From assembly GCA_021818105.1 (NCBI GenBank), contig JAKAFB010000035.1, forward strand, positions 1-32,891: a DNA stretch of 32,891 bases. Direction: 5' to 3'. The notes beneath the pieces were generated by a model. The model searched no databases and had not been told where the DNA came from. It saw nothing but the letters and a program-made list of their open reading frames with translations. Numbering within the stretch: the first letter of the stretch is position 1; the number at the start of each line of letters is the position of its first letter. Of this stretch, positions 25,278 to 32,586 are shown in pieces. The position numbers and the translations under genes are program-made. This DNA comes from Acidobacteriota bacterium. Lineage in GTDB: Bacteria; Acidobacteriota; Terriglobia; Terriglobales; Acidobacteriaceae.

Positions 25278-27335
25278 TTAGGCGGGATTCAACTGCAGCA
25301 CGCCGTCCCCTTCCATGCGCGTAAGCGTGAGCACGGTAATGTCATCGTCCTGGCCAAAGTTGACGGCGGCCTGTGTTGCCTGCTGCGCGCTGGGATGCGA
25401 GGCAAACAGGCGTTCGAGACGAGCAAAGCTGTACAGCTCGCCGGAAGGACTGCGTGCCTCGAGCAATCCGTCGGTGTAAAGCGAGAAGTGATCGCCGACC
25501 TTGAGCGTGAGGCTTACTTCCTCGTACTCGGATTCGCGCGCAATCGCCAGCGGCAATGCGCCGGGTAGCTCCAGCTCGCGTCCGTTGATGAAGGGCGCAG
25601 GATGCCCGGCGCTGGCCAGCATACATTCACCTTTAGGGTCCAGCGTGAGTACCACACAGGTGGCAAAGCCGCCATGCAGGTGGCCGCAGAGACGACGGTT
25701 GAGCTGGGTGAGCAGCCGCGCAGGACTGGAGTGCTCCTCGGCAAGAGCGCGCACAGCGCCAATGATGAGCGAGACGGCCATGGCCGCCTTAAGACCTTTG
25801 CCGCTGACATCGCCCAGTAGGACCAGCGTGGAGCCGCTTTCCAGCGGGATCACCTGGAAGAAGTCACCACCCACCTCTGACATAGGCCGGTACGCGCTGG
25901 TAATCGTGAAGCCGGGCACAACCGGCAGCGACGACGGCACCAGCACCCGCTGGAGTTCCCGCGCATGCGACAACTCCTTTTCAAGCGTGCTGGTGCGCTG
26001 GCGCGTGTCAATGTACACGCGAATCACAGCGTACAGAATGGCGAAGAAAAGCAAGGTGCGCAACAACACTCCCACCGTGACGGCGCTGCCGAAAAAGGTG
26101 AAGAGCGGCTGGGTTATCTCGTCACCCAGATTCCAATGTGTAAAGCGCACACCCTGATTCGCTGCGTTCTGTGTCAGGTAGACCATGCTGTTGACAAAGG
26201 CAAGCGCCGCCACGATCCAGCGCGATGACTCAAGGCGCTTGCGACTGACGAACGCATACGAGACAAGCATGATGGGAAACGCTTCAAAGAAGACCATGAT
26301 GGCGGTTAACCCTGCATCCGCCCATTCAAAAGCGCTTGAACTCAGGATGGAGGGATACATATAGAGCAGTACCCCATCCAGCATGCTGGCAAACACACTG
26401 ATGATTGCAACCTTGCGCGCAAGCACAACGAGTCTGCGATTCTCCTGCAGCTTGAGAAGCCAGATCAGCAGGAACCACTGTGACAATTCCCGAAATGAGA
26501 TCTCCGTCTGGCCCCAGAATGTGAGCGTCGCAAAGGAGACATGCAGGCGAAAACCTGTCATGAACATGTCCATGACGAAGAATGCTGAAAATGTGCCCGT
26601 CCAGAAGAGCAGCCACTGCCCGCGGTCGCGCCAGAAGGCAAGAAACGCAAGCGCAGCCACCAGTGAGTACAGCGAGCTAAGGGCAAACACAAACTGTCTT
26701 GAACGCAACCACTCATAGTCGGAATTTCCCTTGGCCGCCGCAATGGCCTCGGGACTTCCAATGAGCGGCATACCGTTAAAGCCACCCGCGGTTCCGTCAT
26801 CGATGGAGGAAAGCGGCAACTTCCACACGCGCACGGCAAGGACGCCGGATTGCGCCTTGCCCAAGCCGTAGGTCTGCTGAGGAATGCCGATGTAGGCTTT
26901 CCAGTTCGGAGGCATGTGTCCCAGATTGGCTACACGAACACCGTTCCAGTAGATCTCATACACATCATTGATGGCGGGAATGTAGAGCGCCACATCCTCC
27001 GGGGCTCCGGGAGCGGTCTTGATGGTGAGGTGCTTCCTGTACCAGGCATAGCCGGTGTAGCTTTCGTGTCCTTGCAGACCCCACGGCTTGCCCGCCGTAA
27101 TCTGGTCCCAGCGCCTGTCATCGTAGTCCGGCAAGGCCCATTCAAGGTCGTCACCAAGACGGAACTGCCAAGGACCGCTAAGCTCCGCTGTACCCTTCCC
27201 GAGCCCGTCTACCGCCAGGATGGGCGCAGGACTTATAGCCATGCGATTCGGGTCTTGCGCGCGAGAGATGGATGTGCCGAAGGCAAGCACAGCAAGTACA
27301 ACAGTGGCGGGGAAGTACAGGCTGCGGGGAAGCAT
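25278..27335 (-). CDS. membrane sensor with periplasmic jelly-roll-like domain and RsbU/SpoIIE-type PP2C phosphatase
   Basis: The product of about 685 residues has a signal peptide (to about 26). A periplasmic domain (about 45-190) contains the PWQFRLGDD, DYDDRRWDQI and GYAWYRKHL pattern typical of sugar-binding jelly-roll modules of glycoside hydrolase family 2. Seven or so membrane helices follow (about 205-425), then a short coiled coil (TSTLEKELSHARELQRVL) and a PP2C/SpoIIE phosphatase domain (about 460-675). Metal-binding aspartates are in GDVSGKG, DGLLEA and GQDDDITVL. It would dephosphorylate a partner-switching anti-sigma antagonist in response to an external ligand. No RsbV/RsbW partner is nearby. 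The start is uncertain (27335 or 27362); neither has a clear ribosome site. Confidence 0.85.
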   Translation of the reverse strand: MLPRSLYFPATVVLAVLAFGTSISRAQDPNRMAISPAPILAVDGLGKGTAELSGPWQFRLGDDLEWALPDYDDRRWDQITAGKPWGLQGHESYTGYAWYRKHLTIKTAPGAPEDVALYIPAINDVYEIYWNGVRVANLGHMPPNWKAYIGIPQQTYGLGKAQSGVLAVRVWKLPLSSIDDGTAGGFNGMPLIGSPEAIAAAKGNSDYEWLRSRQFVFALSSLYSLVAALAFLAFWRDRGQWLLFWTGTFSAFFVMDMFMTGFRLHVSFATLTFWGQTEISFRELSQWFLLIWLLKLQENRRLVVLARKVAIISVFASMLDGVLLYMYPSILSSSAFEWADAGLTAIMVFFEAFPIMLVSYAFVSRKRLESSRWIVAALAFVNSMVYLTQNAANQGVRFTHWNLGDEITQPLFTFFGSAVTVGVLLRTLLFFAILYAVIRVYIDTRQRTSTLEKELSHARELQRVLVPSSLPVVPGFTITSAYRPMSEVGGDFFQVIPLESGSTLVLLGDVSGKGLKAAMAVSLIIGAVRALAEEHSSPARLLTQLNRRLCGHLHGGFATCVVLTLDPKGECMLASAGHPAPFINGRELELPGALPLAIARESEYEEVSLTLKVGDHFSLYTDGLLEARSPSGELYSFARLERLFASHPSAQQATQAAVNFGQDDDITVLTLTRMEGDGVLQLNPA

Positions 27336-27460
27336 GCGGAAAGGATACCCCGAAAGCAGCATTACGGATAGGCAAACTTTGGTCTATTTTTCCGCTCCAA
27401 AGGTACATTACCGGACAGGCCGACAGCGACGCGATAGGATGAGTCTTTGGAGTGTTGAAG

Positions 27461-28375
27461 ATGCCGAAAGTGCTGGATGGAGCGGCGATTGCCGCAGCAA
27501 TCAAACTGGAAGTGGCCGAGGATGTGCGCGCGCTGGCAGTACACGGCGTCCGGCCGGGACTGGCGGCTGTGCTGGTGGGCAACGTAGCAGCGTCTGAGAT
27601 TTACGTGCGCAGCAAGGTGCAGGCCTGCGCGGACCTGGGCATTTACAGCGACCTGATTACACCACCGGAGAGCGTAAGCACTGACGAGATGTTGGCTCTG
27701 GTGGACAAACTCAACCACCGCAACGACATCGACGGCATTCTCATCCAGTTGCCGCTGCCGAAGCATGTGGATACCAAGGCACTGCTGGATGCCGTAGATC
27801 CGGCAAAAGATGTGGACGGTTTTCACCCGATGAATGCGGGACGCCTACAGGCCGGCCGGCCCGCCCTGGCACCCTGCACGCCAGCGGGCGTGATTGAGAT
27901 TTTGCGTCGCAGCGGCATTGCCATGAGCGGACAGCACGCCGTGGTGGTGGGCCGCAGCGACATTGTGGGCAAACCGGCGGCGATGCTACTGCTGCACCAG
28001 AACGCAACGGTGACCATCTGCCACTCCAAGACGCGCGACCTGGGCGAGGTGACGCGGCAGGCGGACATCCTGGTGGCGGCCATCGGTAGGCCGGGCTTCA
28101 TCACGCCGGAGATGGTGAAGCCCGGCGCAACCATCATCGACGTGGGCATCAACCGGCTGACGACGCGCGAGGAGTTCGACCGCTACTTCGCGGGAGACGC
28201 CAAACGCGAGGCGATCTTTTCCAAGCGCGGCTCGACGATTGTGGGTGATGTGCATCCCAAGGCGTTTGAGCTGGCAGGCGCGTACACGCCTGTGCCGGGC
28301 GGCGTGGGTCCGCTGACCATTGCGATGCTGATGGCGAACACGGTGCGCGCTGCCAGGATGCGGCGGGAGTTGTAG
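27461..28375 (+). CDS. folD: bifunctional methylenetetrahydrofolate dehydrogenase/cyclohydrolase
   Basis: The 304-residue product is a full-length FolD, the cytosolic enzyme that interconverts 5,10-methylene-THF and 10-formyl-THF with NADP. Y48 and K52 (SEIYVRSK) are the folate-site catalytic pair. GILIQLPLPKH, KDVDGFHPMNAGRL, VVVGRSDIVGKP and PVPGGVGPLTIAML are family signatures. GGAG lies eight bases before the ATG at 27461; the GTG at 27452 is a less likely start. It is divergent from the phosphatase gene and two bases from coaE downstream, forming an operon. Confidence 0.96.
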   Translation: MPKVLDGAAIAAAIKLEVAEDVRALAVHGVRPGLAAVLVGNVAASEIYVRSKVQACADLGIYSDLITPPESVSTDEMLALVDKLNHRNDIDGILIQLPLPKHVDTKALLDAVDPAKDVDGFHPMNAGRLQAGRPALAPCTPAGVIEILRRSGIAMSGQHAVVVGRSDIVGKPAAMLLLHQNATVTICHSKTRDLGEVTRQADILVAAIGRPGFITPEMVKPGATIIDVGINRLTTREEFDRYFAGDAKREAIFSKRGSTIVGDVHPKAFELAGAYTPVPGGVGPLTIAMLMANTVRAARMRREL

Positions 28376-28377
28376 CA

Positions 28378-29061
28378 GTGCTGCGCGTAGGCCTGACTGG
28401 CGGGCTGGGAAGCGGCAAGAGCACCGTGGCGCAGATACTGCACGAGCTGGGCGCGGCGGTGAGCGAGTCTGACGAAGTGGGCCGCGCCATGATGCAGCCG
28501 GGACAGCCGGTTTACAACGACATTCTGCGCATCTTTGGGCCGCGCGTAACAGCGCCGGATGGACGGCTGAATCGCGCGGAGCTGGCGCGGCTGGCCTTTA
28601 CCGAGGGGCGTCTGGATGAGCTGAACGGCATTGTGCATCCGGCGGTGATTGCGGCGCAGCAGCAATGGATGGACGGCGTGTTTGCGCGTGACCCGAAGGC
28701 CGTGGCGGTGATTGTGTCGGCGCTCATCTTTGAGGTGGAGCGGGACGCACGGGCGCGAGGCGACCGAGAGAGCGTCCTGGGCGACTGGCACAACCGCATT
28801 GACCGCGTGATCGTCGTGACGGCTCCTGATGAGACAAAGATTGCGCGTTACGTGAGCCGGCTGAACCTGAGCGGAGTGGAGCGCATGAAGGCGGAAGACG
28901 ATGCGCGGGCGCGGCTGGCGCACCAGGTGCCGGATGCGGAAAAGGCTTCGCGGGCGGATTATGTGATTGACAATACGCGGGATATGGCAGACCTGCGCAC
29001 GCAGGTAGAGGCCGTGTGGCGGGCGCTTCAGGCAGAGAGCAACCAAAGAAGCGGGGAATGA
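28378..29061 (+). CDS. coaE: dephospho-CoA kinase
   Basis: The 227-residue product has a P-loop at residues 5-16 (GLTGGLGSGKST) and the CoaE layout, with a CoA-domain motif near LNRAELARLAFTEGRLDELNGIVHPAV. It phosphorylates dephospho-CoA in the last step of coenzyme A synthesis. The start is GTG, two bases after the folD stop. The family's DAD motif that positions the substrate reads ESDEVGR here, keeping the second Asp. A C-terminal extension is charged and probably dispensable. Assignment is secure. Confidence 0.92.
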   Translation: MLRVGLTGGLGSGKSTVAQILHELGAAVSESDEVGRAMMQPGQPVYNDILRIFGPRVTAPDGRLNRAELARLAFTEGRLDELNGIVHPAVIAAQQQWMDGVFARDPKAVAVIVSALIFEVERDARARGDRESVLGDWHNRIDRVIVVTAPDETKIARYVSRLNLSGVERMKAEDDARARLAHQVPDAEKASRADYVIDNTRDMADLRTQVEAVWRALQAESNQRSGE

Positions 29062-29162
29062 TTCTTTCACTATAAAAAGGGCCATGGCAGAAGCGGTGTA
29101 TCCGCGGACGCACCGTGGACGGCTTAAACTGCATCTTGAATAGATAGGAAAGGTTTCTCAAC

Positions 29163-30323
29163 TTGGTATCCACACACTTTCGCCGGTTACTTCTTGTTTT
29201 GGTGCTGGTGGGCGGCTTCTGGTACGTCACCACGCATTTGCCTTCACGGCTGGACCACCTGTCGCTGGTGGGAGCGCGCGGGTCCAGCTCTCCGCTGGAG
29301 CTGACTGAGGCGGAGGCCGCGCCAGCCTACAATGCAGAGGAGCAGAACAACATTGCCGTGTACAAGAAGGTAACGGCGTCGGTGGTGAATATTACATCCA
29401 CGACGCTGGTCTACAACTTCTTTTACGGCGCTGTTCCGCAGCAGGGCCAGGGCTCGGGCTTCATTCTGGACAAGGCCGGGCACGTGCTGACGAATTACCA
29501 CGTAATCCAGGGAGCCAACCGCGGCATCAAGGTGCAGTTGAGCAACAAGCTCACCTACTCAGCCCGCGTGATAGGCGCCGATAGGGTGCATGACCTGGCG
29601 CTGCTGCAGATTGACGCGCCGAACCTGCAGCCGGTGACGCTGTCGGACTCGTCGAATCTTGCGGTTGGCCAGGAGGTGTACGCCATCGGCAATCCGTTTG
29701 GGCTGTCGGGAACGATGACGCACGGCATCATAAGCTCCATCCGCTCGATTCGCAGCGCTGACGGGGCACCGATTGAAGACGCAATCCAGACCGATGCGGC
29801 CATTAACCCAGGCAACTCCGGCGGACCACTGCTGAACTCGCACGGCGAGGTCATCGGCATCAATACGATGATTTTGTCGAATGCGGACCAGAACGCGGGC
29901 ATCGGGTTTGCGATTCCCATCAACACGGCCAAGGCGGTGCTGGGCGACCTGACGCGCTACGGGCGGGTGCGGCGGCCTTCGCTGGGCATTGTTTCCTATG
30001 CCATCGGGCCGGACCTGGCCGAGCAGATGGGGCTTTCCGCCGACTACGGGGTGCTGATTCAGAAGGTGATTCCCGGCGGCGCGGCAGACCGTGCAGGACT
30101 GCGCGGCGGCAATGAGCAAGCCTACGTAGGCAACACGCCCATCGTGCTGGGCGGCGACCTGATTGTGGCCATCGACGGACAGCAGGTGACCGACCCCCAG
30201 GACATCAGCGCCATCATGGACAAGCACCAGGCAGGCGACACGATCAGCGTGAGCATCCTGCGCGGGAAGCGGCAGATGACCATCAAGCTGATTCTGGGCG
30301 AGGCCCAGGAAGCAAATACTTAA
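29163..30323 (+). CDS. HtrA/DegP-like trypsin-fold serine protease with one PDZ domain
   Basis: The 386-residue product has an N-terminal membrane anchor (about 9-26), a trypsin-like domain with the catalytic triad H113 (TNYHV), D144 (VHDLALL) and S219 (GNSGGPLL), and a single PDZ domain (about 272-380). It should act in the periplasm in protein quality control, like DegS or HtrA proteases. Translation probably starts at TTG, because AGGAAAGG lies nine bases before it and no ATG precedes the membrane helix. It follows coaE by 101 bases and is closed by a strong hairpin. The single PDZ domain and anchor point to a DegS-like or HhoB-like member. Confidence 0.92.
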   Translation: MVSTHFRRLLLVLVLVGGFWYVTTHLPSRLDHLSLVGARGSSSPLELTEAEAAPAYNAEEQNNIAVYKKVTASVVNITSTTLVYNFFYGAVPQQGQGSGFILDKAGHVLTNYHVIQGANRGIKVQLSNKLTYSARVIGADRVHDLALLQIDAPNLQPVTLSDSSNLAVGQEVYAIGNPFGLSGTMTHGIISSIRSIRSADGAPIEDAIQTDAAINPGNSGGPLLNSHGEVIGINTMILSNADQNAGIGFAIPINTAKAVLGDLTRYGRVRRPSLGIVSYAIGPDLAEQMGLSADYGVLIQKVIPGGAADRAGLRGGNEQAYVGNTPIVLGGDLIVAIDGQQVTDPQDISAIMDKHQAGDTISVSILRGKRQMTIKLILGEAQEANT

Positions 30324-30345
30324 TGAAAAAGGAAGCAGCAGACAG

Positions 30346-30377
30346 AATGGGCCGCTCCGCAGATGGAGCGGCCCATT
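30346..30377 (+). terminator. terminator of the protease gene
   Basis: A perfect 13-base GC-rich stem (30346-30358 and 30365-30377) with a six-base loop begins 22 bases after the protease stop. TTGCTTGC follows. The stem is strong; the T-tract is modest. Confidence 0.75.
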
Positions 30378-30445
30378 TGCTTGCTGGCCTAGAGCCGTGT
30401 CTCTGGAAGATTCGACGCATCGAAGTGTTTGGAGAACGGTCGCTC

Positions 30446-30503
30446 AGGTGCTGCAGCCCCTTTGATTTTGCGAGTCTTTAGGGCACGACTGAAGTCATGC
30501 CCT
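30446..30503. repeat. REP-like palindromes
   Basis: Two palindromes lie in tandem. The first, AGGTGCTGCAGCCCCT at 30446-30461, has one internal mismatch. The second, at 30480-30503, has AGGGCA/TGCCCT outer arms and GAC/GTC inner arms around TGAA. The second resembles short palindromes dispersed in acidobacterial intergenic DNA, though that is from memory. They are the main content of the gap 30378-30565. Confidence 0.5.
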
Positions 30504-30565
30504 GCCACAAGACCACTGACGCAAAACCAAAGCACCAATCTCTCTCGAGCTTCAGAGACACGACA

Positions 30566-30844
30566 CTAGAGCTTGATGCCGAGGCTGGCGAGGAACGACT
30601 TGACCTGCGGCCAGACGGCCTTGAGGTCGTTCACGGTCTGGACATCGAGGGGAATGTTGAGCGGGTTGGAGGCTGCGCCGGCAAGATCAGCCAGCGGCTT
30701 TTCGACCGCGCCGAGCAGGGTGGCGAGCGCCGCCACGACCTCGGGCGCTGCGTGCAGGGCCTTGTTGGCTCCGGTGAGCCACTTGAGGGCATCCTCGGCT
30801 CCGATTTCAATGCCCTTCTCAATGTTGACAAGAATATTGGCCAT
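30566..30844 (-). CDS. small Ala/Leu-rich protein of unknown function
   Basis: The 92-residue product starts MANILVNIEKGIEIGAEDALKW and is rich in Ala, Leu and Val. It is predicted to be mostly amphipathic helix, with no membrane segment of normal length and no cysteines. AAGGAA lies eight bases before the ATG. The frame stays open upstream to 31084, but the extra 80 residues are Pro/Arg/Gly-rich and overlap a foldable leader, so the ATG at 30844 is preferred. I do not recognise the family. A phage-like accessory protein, such as a holin or structural peptide, is conceivable but unsupported. Confidence 0.6.
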   Translation of the reverse strand: MANILVNIEKGIEIGAEDALKWLTGANKALHAAPEVVAALATLLGAVEKPLADLAGAASNPLNIPLDVQTVNDLKAVWPQVKSFLASLGIKL

Positions 30845-30911
30845 CGCGATGGTTCCTTTTCCGGTCTGCTGCCGGCCCCTCGCCGCGGGCAGAAGTGGAA
30901 CTACGCTGCGG

Positions 30912-31021
30912 GGGACCGGCTGGCGGACCTCTGGTTGATGCGGCTCTCTCAGGGCCGGCGTTGCCGTGGTTCCGGCGAAGCCGGCCAACAGAGAACCGCT
31001 GAGCTGACAGGCGACGGTCCC
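30912..31021 (-). ncRNA. candidate structured 5' leader RNA of the small protein gene
   Basis: Read on the minus strand, this stretch can form nested helices. An outer stem GGGACCG/CGGTCCC (31015-31021 with 30912-30918) encloses a ten-pair stem GCGGUUCUCU/AGAGAGCCGC with one G-U pair (30990-30999 with 30940-30949). Inside it lies a CCGGC-TTC-GCCGG hairpin (30972-30984), which competes with GGCCGGC/GCCGGCC (30980-30986 with 30953-30959). The right outer arm can also pair with GACCGG at 30861-30866, beside the ribosome site. This suggests a switch between folds. I do not recognise it as a known riboswitch class. Confidence 0.45.
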
Positions 31022-31108
31022 GCGCCCCGGCACCCTCCGCAAACTCGTGAGGGCGACTGCCTTCGCCGGGCACGGCATGTCCATCGCTTGTCTGGCTACT
31101 CTTTCAAG

Positions 31109-31137
31109 GTTAGAGACTTCGCGGAATTAGTCTGCAA
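31109..31137 (-). promoter_or_regulatory. possible promoter of the structured leader
   Basis: On the minus strand TTGCAG (31132-31137) and TCTAAC (31109-31114) are 17 bases apart, matching 3 and 4 of 6 consensus bases. A start near 31102 would give a leader of about 258 bases before the 92-residue gene. Confidence 0.35.
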
Positions 31138-31325
31138 AATGGAAATCTTGCGGAAACGGTGTGAATTGAATGATTTGCACGGCTTGAGCTGAGGGCCGGG
31201 ACTTGACAGCTCAAAGACAGGCAGGCGGGCCAGGGACGCGGCGGCTGGTGTTTCAGAGTGTGTCGAAATGATCTGCAAGACTTCTGTGGAAAACGAAAAT
31301 AAATAAGGGGGGTAGGGGGTAGGGC

Positions 31326-31356
31326 AGCTTCTAGCTTCTAGCTCCCAGCTTCCAGC
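31326..31356. repeat. seven-base tandem repeat
   Basis: Four units of AGCTTCT (third AGCTCCC, fourth AGCTTCC) run head to tail, followed by AGC. A simple repeat prone to length change. Confidence 0.7.
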
Positions 31357-31388
31357 CGGGGGCGGTGACTCAACAGGGTTCTGTACGG

Positions 31389-31436
31389 ACCGGGGGCATT
31401 CCTGACATTTTGAACCGGGGACATACCCGACAGTTT
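31389..31436. repeat. imperfect 23-base direct repeat, possible insertion-sequence end
   Basis: Two copies, 31389-31411 and 31414-31436, share ACCGGGG, CAT and GACA at a 25-base period. Tandem end repeats of this kind occur at the termini of IS21-like elements, but no transposase remains here. The link is inference. Confidence 0.45.
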
Positions 31437-31598
31437 CGCTGGGCTCTGGCTTCTCATGTATTCATTGTGCGACGGGGTGGGGAAATTATCTGCAAAGCGG
31501 CGGCAGACTTTGGGGCGAGTGGAGTGAAGGGGTTAGGGGAGAGTACGGCTGCGGAGCGGTTGACAAAGTGGAAGTCGGGGGGCTGAGGCTAGTCTTGA

Positions 31599-31616
31599 GT
31601 TACTTCCGGTTAGCCG
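31599..31616. repeat. left copy of an 18-base inverted repeat flanking the lipoprotein gene
   Basis: GTTACTTCCGGTTAGCCG here pairs with the copy at 32452-32469 in inverted orientation with one mismatch (17 of 18). The inner 15 bases are identical. The two copies bracket about 870 bases holding one gene. Confidence 0.75.
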
Positions 31617-31656
31617 ACCACTCGCCCTCGTCACTACCTCTGTTCACGTCTGTGCG

Positions 31657-31662
31657 TATAAT
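31657..31662 (+). promoter_or_regulatory. consensus -10 immediately before the lipoprotein ATG
   Basis: A perfect TATAAT lies nine bases before the ATG at 31672, so transcription would start within a few bases of the start codon and the mRNA would be leaderless. No Shine-Dalgarno sequence and no clear -35 are seen. Confidence 0.5.
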
Positions 31663-31671
31663 CCCCATGTC

Positions 31672-32412
31672 ATGCGAGCCTTTGTTGCGATTGCGCTTTG
31701 TGTACTGATCAGTTGCGCTGCTGGCTGTAAGTATTCGGAACTCGATTCTTTCCGAAGCAAGTGGGAGAAACTTCCCATAACGCCTCTGGAGGGTTCCTAC
31801 TACTTGCAGCAAGCCGAAACATCTTCATGCAAGTGGGAAGTAAGAGCCAGCGACGACCGAATCGCCATTCAGCGCGTGCCAATGCAGAGCGCCCAGTCTC
31901 CCGACACTTTACGGCTTGAGTTTGCAGGCGGCACTCTGGTTGGAGAAAACCGCGGCGAATGGGGCGGGAGCCTTTTGGTGCAGGAGAAGAGCAACGGAAA
32001 CTCAAGGCAAATTCTTAGCAAAAACGTTCTGCAGATGTATCCAATGCGAGATGGAGTCGTGGTCGTTACTGGCAGTCTCGACGCCAACGATGGCTCAGTG
32101 TGGCTGTATTCAGAAGCCGCAGGGCACGGCTGGCAGATCAGCAAGAAAGCTGATCTTCACGGCTATCCCAGAACAATCGGAAAAAATGGCGATCGCATGT
32201 TGTTCGCGTACGGAGATGGCGTCTCGACAATGGAGGACTTCGGAGAGAAGCAAATTGCGACGCTCCCCCTGCTTGAAACTTACCCGAACTCGATAGCTCA
32301 GGATGCTAGGGGCAACATCTACATTGGCATGAATGTCTTTGTCGTCCGACTTCTTTCTGACCCCAACGGTTATACGCAACAATGGTTCACGCAACGTGAG
32401 TGTTTGCGATAA
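31672..32412 (+). CDS. putative lipoprotein of unknown function
   Basis: The 246-residue product has a signal peptide ending in a lipobox (SCAAGC, lipidated Cys at 19), so it should be a lipid-anchored periplasmic or outer-membrane protein. The mature part is beta-rich, with repeated short strands such as GNIYIGMNVFVVRLL and TYPNSIAQDARGNIYIG, which recall beta-propeller blades. It has no recognisable enzyme motif. Base composition looks less GC-rich than the neighbours. An 18-base inverted repeat flanks the gene and its mRNA may be leaderless. These signs suggest recent acquisition. I do not recognise the family. Confidence 0.7.
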   Translation: MRAFVAIALCVLISCAAGCKYSELDSFRSKWEKLPITPLEGSYYLQQAETSSCKWEVRASDDRIAIQRVPMQSAQSPDTLRLEFAGGTLVGENRGEWGGSLLVQEKSNGNSRQILSKNVLQMYPMRDGVVVVTGSLDANDGSVWLYSEAAGHGWQISKKADLHGYPRTIGKNGDRMLFAYGDGVSTMEDFGEKQIATLPLLETYPNSIAQDARGNIYIGMNVFVVRLLSDPNGYTQQWFTQRECLR

Positions 32413-32451
32413 ACGTCAATCACTCGTGAGACATCATCGTGGTCGTGTTAC

Positions 32452-32469
32452 CGGCTAACCGGAAGTTAC
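32452..32469. repeat. right copy of the 18-base inverted repeat
   Basis: CGGCTAACCGGAAGTTAC is the reverse complement of 31599-31616 with one mismatch. It lies 39 bases after the lipoprotein stop. Neither copy forms a local hairpin, so a terminator role is unlikely. Confidence 0.75.
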
Positions 32470-32586
32470 GCAGAAATTGCCCTCAGGGGCTGAAAGTGAT
32501 GCGGGCTTTATCCCTGTCGAAGCGTCCGGGACTGTGCAGTTCATGCAGCAAGAGCCGAGGGAGGAGCGGGCCAGCCTACGCCAGAG

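Larger units (their letters stand above)
31138..31598. other. non-coding gap with simple repeats and no supported gene
   Basis: This stretch has a G-rich run (G6-TA-G5-TA-G3 at 31307-31324), a seven-base tandem repeat and a 25-base direct repeat (listed separately). An open frame at 31365-31586 is short, overlaps these repeats and resembles no protein, so it is not called. The gap may be the remains of mobile DNA. Confidence 0.45.

Noticed and set aside
30940-30960. CTGAGA on the minus strand as part of a TPP riboswitch
   Set aside because: The other conserved TPP blocks are absent and the downstream gene has no thiamin link.
30845-31084. 80-residue N-terminal extension of the small protein
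   Set aside because: Pro/Arg/Gly-rich, no ribosome site at 31084, and it overlaps the foldable leader; the ATG at 30844 has a good ribosome site.
31365-31586. 73-codon open frame in the repeat-rich gap
   Set aside because: It crosses direct repeats, lacks a convincing ribosome site and resembles no protein.
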